A stretch of DNA of 64,000 bases from Pelagihabitans sp947500445. GTDB lineage: Bacteria > Bacteroidota > Bacteroidia > Flavobacteriales > Flavobacteriaceae. The notes under the pieces were generated by a model that did not search any database, was not told the DNA's origin, and was given only the letters and a program-made list of their open reading frames with translations. The stretch spans positions 25,062 through 89,061 of the forward strand of contig NZ_JBNGOP010000022.1 in assembly GCF_050589625.1 (NCBI RefSeq), read 5' to 3'. A program made the translations under genes and the position numbers. Shown piece by piece: positions 61,025-64,000 of the stretch; positions within the stretch are counted from its first letter, which is position 1; each line of letters opens with the position of its first letter.

Positions 61025-64000
61025 TTATCTATTGATGTAAAGGTATCCGGATATCGTTTTGGTCTTCCCGCCATCATTGTAATTAATGATGTAGAAGTAT
61101 ACCCCTACAGGCAACGCTTCGTTCCGCTGTATGGTGGCCCTTCCCCTGGAAATACCGGAAAAAGAATTTTGGGCATTGTCATATCCTCTTGCTTCAAACA
61201 CCTTTACGCCCCAGCGGTTAAAAATTTCTACCGAGTTTTCCGGGAACTGTTCAATATTTGTAATCCTGAATATATCGTTGGTACCGTTGCCATCGGGGGT
61301 AATCATTTCATTTTCTACCGCAATCGCACAGGCAACTCCCAGTGGTGGTGTTCCACCGTTGGAATCACAACTATCCAAGGGGTCGGTATTGTCCGCTACC
61401 TCTTGACCATCTATAATTCCATCGTTATCCGAATCTTCATTTTCGGGGTCTGTTCCGAGCGCTGCTTCTTCGGCATTCGTAAGCCCATCGCTGTCACAAT
61501 CGCTTGTTTCCAATGGAGTCCCGTTTAAAGAATCGCAGTCATCCAATGGGTCGGTATTATCCAAGACTTCCTGACCATCCAGTATTTCATCGGCGTCCGA
61601 ATCGGAATTAATTGGGTCGGTGCCTAGCGAAACTTCTTCTGCATTGGTAAGCCCGTCGTTATCACAATCACTTGTTTCCAATGGGGTACCGTTTAAGGAA
61701 TCACAGTCATCCAACGGATCTGTACCGTCAACGATTTCCTGATCATCCAGAATGCCATCTCCATCGGTATCACAAACTACGCCTTCCGGTGGGGCACCAC
61801 CAATGGAATCACATGGATTTAGCGGATCGGTCTCATCCAACAGTTCGGTAGCGGTGGCTATGGTATCGTTATCATCGTCCGTATCCAAATAATCGAATAA
61901 GGAATCTTTATCGGTATCCTGTGTATCACCGGTGTTCGGGTTTCCGTCCCCGTCGGGGTCCGGGTTTTCGAATACGGTATCCACGCCGTCGCCGTCATCG
62001 TCCACGTCCAGGTAATCAGGAATGGTATCGGTATCGCTGTTCTGTGGATTACCGGTGTTCGGGTTTCCGTCCCCGTCGGGATTCGGGCTTTCGAAAGCGG
62101 TATCCACACCATCGCCGTCGTCATCGGTATCAAGATAATCGGGAATCGAATCGGTATCGCTGTTCTGGGTGTCCCCGGTATTCGGGTTTCCGTCCCCGTC
62201 GGGGTCCGGGTTTTCGAATACGGTATCCACGCCGTCACCGTCATCGTCCACGTCCAGGTAATCGGGTTGGATATCAGTGTCGCTGTTCTGGGTATTCCCG
62301 GTGTTCGGGTTCCCGTCCCCATCGGGGTCCGGGTTCTCGAAGGCGGTATCCACACCGTCGCCATCGTCGTCCACGTCCAGGTAATCGGGCAGGGTATCGG
62401 TATCGGTATCCTGGGTGTCCCCGGTATCGGGATTGCCGTCCCCGTCTGGGTCCGGGTTCTCGAACGCGGTATCCACGCCGTCGCCGTCGTCGTCCACGTC
62501 GAGGTAATCGGGCAGGGTATCGGTATCGGTATCCTGTGTGTCCCCGGTGTTGGGATTTCCGTCCCCGTCGGGGTCCGGGTTTTCGAAGACGGTATCCACA
62601 CCATCGCCGTCGTCATCGGTATCAAGATAATCGGGAATCGAATCGGTATCGCTGTTCTGGGTGGCCCCGGTATTCGGGTTACCGTCCCCATCGGGATCCG
62701 GGTTCTCGAAAGCGGTATCCACGCCATCGCCGTCATCGTCCACGTCCAAATAATCGGGCAGGCTATCGGTATCACTGTTCTGTGTATCCCCAGTGTTCGG
62801 GTTACCGTCCGCATCGGGGTCCGGGTTCTCGAACGCCGTATCCACGCCGTCGCCGTCATCGTCTACATCCAGGTAATCGGGTAGGGCGTCGGTATCGCTG
62901 TTCTGTGTGTCCCCGGTGTTGGGGTTTCCGTCCCCATCGGGGTCCGGGTTCTCGAATACGGTATCCACACCGTCGCCGTCATCGTCTACATCCAGGTAAT
63001 CGGGTAGGGCGTCGGTATCGCTGTTCTGGGTGGCCCCGGTGTTGGGATTTCCGTCCCCGTCGGGGTCCGGGTTTTCGAAGGCGGTATCCACGCCATCGCC
63101 GTCGTCGTCCACATCAAGGTAATCTAGCGTCGTATCGGTATCGCTGTTCTGGGTGGCCCCGGTATCGGGATTGCCGTCCCCATCGGGGTCCGGGTTCTCG
63201 AACGCCGTATCCACGCCGTCACCGTCATCGTCCACGTCCAGGTAATCGGGCAGGGTATCGGTATCGGTATCCTGTGTGTCTCCGGTGTTCGGATTGCCGT
63301 CCCCATCGGGATTCGGGTTCTCGAATACGGTATCCACGCCATCGCCATCGTCGTCCACGTCAAGGTAATCCAGCGTCGTATCGGTATCGCTGTTCTGGGT
63401 GGCCCCGGTATCAGGATTGCCGTCCCCATCGGGGTCCGGGTTCTCGAACGCCGTATCCACGCCGTCGCCGTCATCGTCCACGTCCAGGTAATCGGGCAGG
63501 GTATCGGTATCGGTATCCTGTGTGTCCCCGGTGTTGGGGTTTCCGTCCCCATCGGGGTTCGGGTTTTCGAAGGCGGTATCCACGCCGTCGCCGTCGTCGT
63601 CCACGTCAAGGTAATTAGGAATGGTGTCATTATCTGTGTCGTCGGGACCAACGGTATCCGAATTGGCATCGACTTCAAACAAGGTGTTTACACCATCATT
63701 ATCATCGTCTATATCCCTAAAGTCGGGTTCATCTACGGTATCGCTATTTCTCGTGTCGTTAGCACCATTGTTTTCAGCATCATTTACATCGGAGGGGAGG
63801 CCGGTCGTATCCACATCGTCAAATCCGTCGTCCAAACCATCACCATCGCTATCTATTCCAACATAGGAATAGTTGGCAATTCCATCCTCGTCGGTATCCC
63901 AGGCCTCTATGGCATCCAGTACACCGTCGTTGTCGCTATCGGTATCGATATAGTCGGGCAGGTCCTCCGCGGCGTCCCCATCGGTATCGGTAGGTTGTGT
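61025..64000 (-). CDS. Giant repeat adhesin with T9SS/gliding C-terminal domain (5' end outside window)
   Basis: At least 991 residues; the frame stays open to the window end, so the N-terminus is missing. The part seen starts with TSP3-type calcium-binding motifs (DSDNDGVLDAIEAWDTDEDG and similar), then fourteen 41-residue acidic repeats (61895-63616), then further DxDxDG units with Cys (LNPCDSIGGAPPEGVVCDTD). It ends in the gliding-motility-associated C-terminal domain (MITPDGNGTNDIFRI, VEIFNRWGVKVFEARGYD, LPVGVYFYIINYNDGGKTK). The last domain is the type IX secretion signal. Surface protein, probably made rigid by calcium. Partner PorP/SprF is directly downstream. Confidence 0.93.
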   Translation of the reverse strand, partial: TQPTDTDGDAAEDLPDYIDTDSDNDGVLDAIEAWDTDEDGIANYSYVGIDSDGDGLDDGFDDVDTTGLPSDVNDAENNGANDTRNSDTVDEPDFRDIDDDNDGVNTLFEVDANSDTVGPDDTDNDTIPNYLDVDDDGDGVDTAFENPNPDGDGNPNTGDTQDTDTDTLPDYLDVDDDGDGVDTAFENPDPDGDGNPDTGATQNSDTDTTLDYLDVDDDGDGVDTVFENPNPDGDGNPNTGDTQDTDTDTLPDYLDVDDDGDGVDTAFENPDPDGDGNPDTGATQNSDTDTTLDYLDVDDDGDGVDTAFENPDPDGDGNPNTGATQNSDTDALPDYLDVDDDGDGVDTVFENPDPDGDGNPNTGDTQNSDTDALPDYLDVDDDGDGVDTAFENPDPDADGNPNTGDTQNSDTDSLPDYLDVDDDGDGVDTAFENPDPDGDGNPNTGATQNSDTDSIPDYLDTDDDGDGVDTVFENPDPDGDGNPNTGDTQDTDTDTLPDYLDVDDDGDGVDTAFENPDPDGDGNPDTGDTQDTDTDTLPDYLDVDDDGDGVDTAFENPDPDGDGNPNTGNTQNSDTDIQPDYLDVDDDGDGVDTVFENPDPDGDGNPNTGDTQNSDTDSIPDYLDTDDDGDGVDTAFESPNPDGDGNPNTGNPQNSDTDTIPDYLDVDDDGDGVDTVFENPDPDGDGNPNTGDTQDTDKDSLFDYLDTDDDNDTIATATELLDETDPLNPCDSIGGAPPEGVVCDTDGDGILDDQEIVDGTDPLDDCDSLNGTPLETSDCDNDGLTNAEEVSLGTDPINSDSDADEILDGQEVLDNTDPLDDCDSLNGTPLETSDCDSDGLTNAEEAALGTDPENEDSDNDGIIDGQEVADNTDPLDSCDSNGGTPPLGVACAIAVENEMITPDGNGTNDIFRITNIEQFPENSVEIFNRWGVKVFEARGYDNAQNSFSGISRGRATIQRNEALPVGVYFYIINYNDGGKTKTISGYLYINR
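61895..63616 (-). repeat. Fourteen tandem 123-base repeats coding 41-residue units
   Basis: Each unit reads DYLDVDDDGDGVDTAFENP, then a DPDGDGNPNTGDTQ-like part, with small changes (V/A, N/D, T/A/S). 14 x 123 bases fill 1722 bases exactly. Units repeat in higher-order patterns (for example units 2 and 4 are identical in protein sequence), a sign of unequal recombination or gene conversion. Confidence 0.95.

Noticed and set aside
61895..63616. Regular repeats that could be taken for a CRISPR array
   Set aside because: Unit length is 123 bases with no unique spacers, and the whole array is one continuous acidic coding frame.
61921..63618. Long Arg-rich open frame on the plus strand across the repeats
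   Set aside because: It is the antisense of the Asp-rich repeat codons (gtc/atc patterns) and has only low-complexity R/P/Y content; the minus-strand frame has the secretion domain and continues beyond the array.

Overview
The window looks like chromosomal DNA of a marine member of Flavobacteriaceae (Bacteroidota). Supporting signs are the type IX secretion/gliding C-terminal domain and PorP/SprF proteins, many lipoproteins, TAnnTTTG-type -7 promoter boxes, a BlaI/M56 pair, a TonB receptor with a carboxypeptidase-like N-terminal domain, and four sulfatases among glycan-active enzymes, as in algal-polysaccharide degraders. Genus cannot be fixed from the sequence alone.

Layout. 1-2.7 kb: end of ribonuclease Y, terminator, ppk1. 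3-9.6 kb: sulfatase and a Tat-exported Gfo/Idh/MocA oxidoreductase on the minus strand, divergent from a SASA-type acetylesterase and a DUF255 thioredoxin-fold protein. 9.7-15.5 kb: minus-strand Na+/solute symporter plus GH130 phosphorylase, divergent from two abutting AraC regulators and a PhyH dioxygenase. 15.9-21.7 kb: GMC oxidoreductase with a ferredoxin-like Cys cluster, its subunit 3, a tandemly duplicated TIM-barrel sugar isomerase/lyase-like protein, and a second sulfatase. 21.9-24 kb: BlaI repressor and an M56 peptidase fused to ankyrin repeats, behind two identical palindromic operators. 24.1-28.6 kb: minus-strand unit GH1 - sulfatase - GH26. 29-36.8 kb: DUF5060 glycosidase-like lipoprotein, class-C serine hydrolase, VanX-type dipeptidase, fourth sulfatase, alpha/beta hydrolase, Crp/Fnr regulator, SRPBCC protein. 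37.0 kb: tRNA-Pro(GGG). 37.2-47.6 kb: a CxxC mini-protein, ABC ATPase, siderophore-type TonB receptor, two ABC-2 permeases, a DUF5829 protein, a secreted lipoprotein, a MerC-like protein and an M14-family deacylase. 47.7-48.5 kb: an IS200-type insertion. 48.4-60 kb: mixed accessory genes (DUF5946, Crp/Fnr, lipoproteins, a broken beta-helix gene, a short MutS-like ATPase, a membrane AraC, an ECF sigma factor). 60-64 kb: PorP/SprF and a huge secreted protein with fourteen 41-residue acidic repeats, cut by the window end.

How parts may work together. GH26 (endo-mannanase), GH1 (exo-glycosidase), GH130 (mannosyl-glucose phosphorylase type) and the symporter form a plausible beta-mannan route; one sulfatase lies inside the GH26/GH1 unit and three others are nearby, so a sulfated or mixed substrate is possible. 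No SusC/SusD pair is present. The GMC/subunit-3/TIM-barrel trio and the Gfo/Idh/MocA protein fit a periplasmic 3-keto-glycoside style oxidation/lyase route (inference). The 37-47 kb block looks like metal or siderophore handling.

The most notable non-coding signals are a dispersed family of intergenic palindromes ending in ATACCATTTTAAC-like arms, FNR/CRP-type palindromes placed 94-101 bp before start codons beside each Crp/Fnr gene, duplicated BlaI-type operators with a third near-match on a sulfatase start, and a nested TGTCGA palindrome between two terminators after the tRNA.
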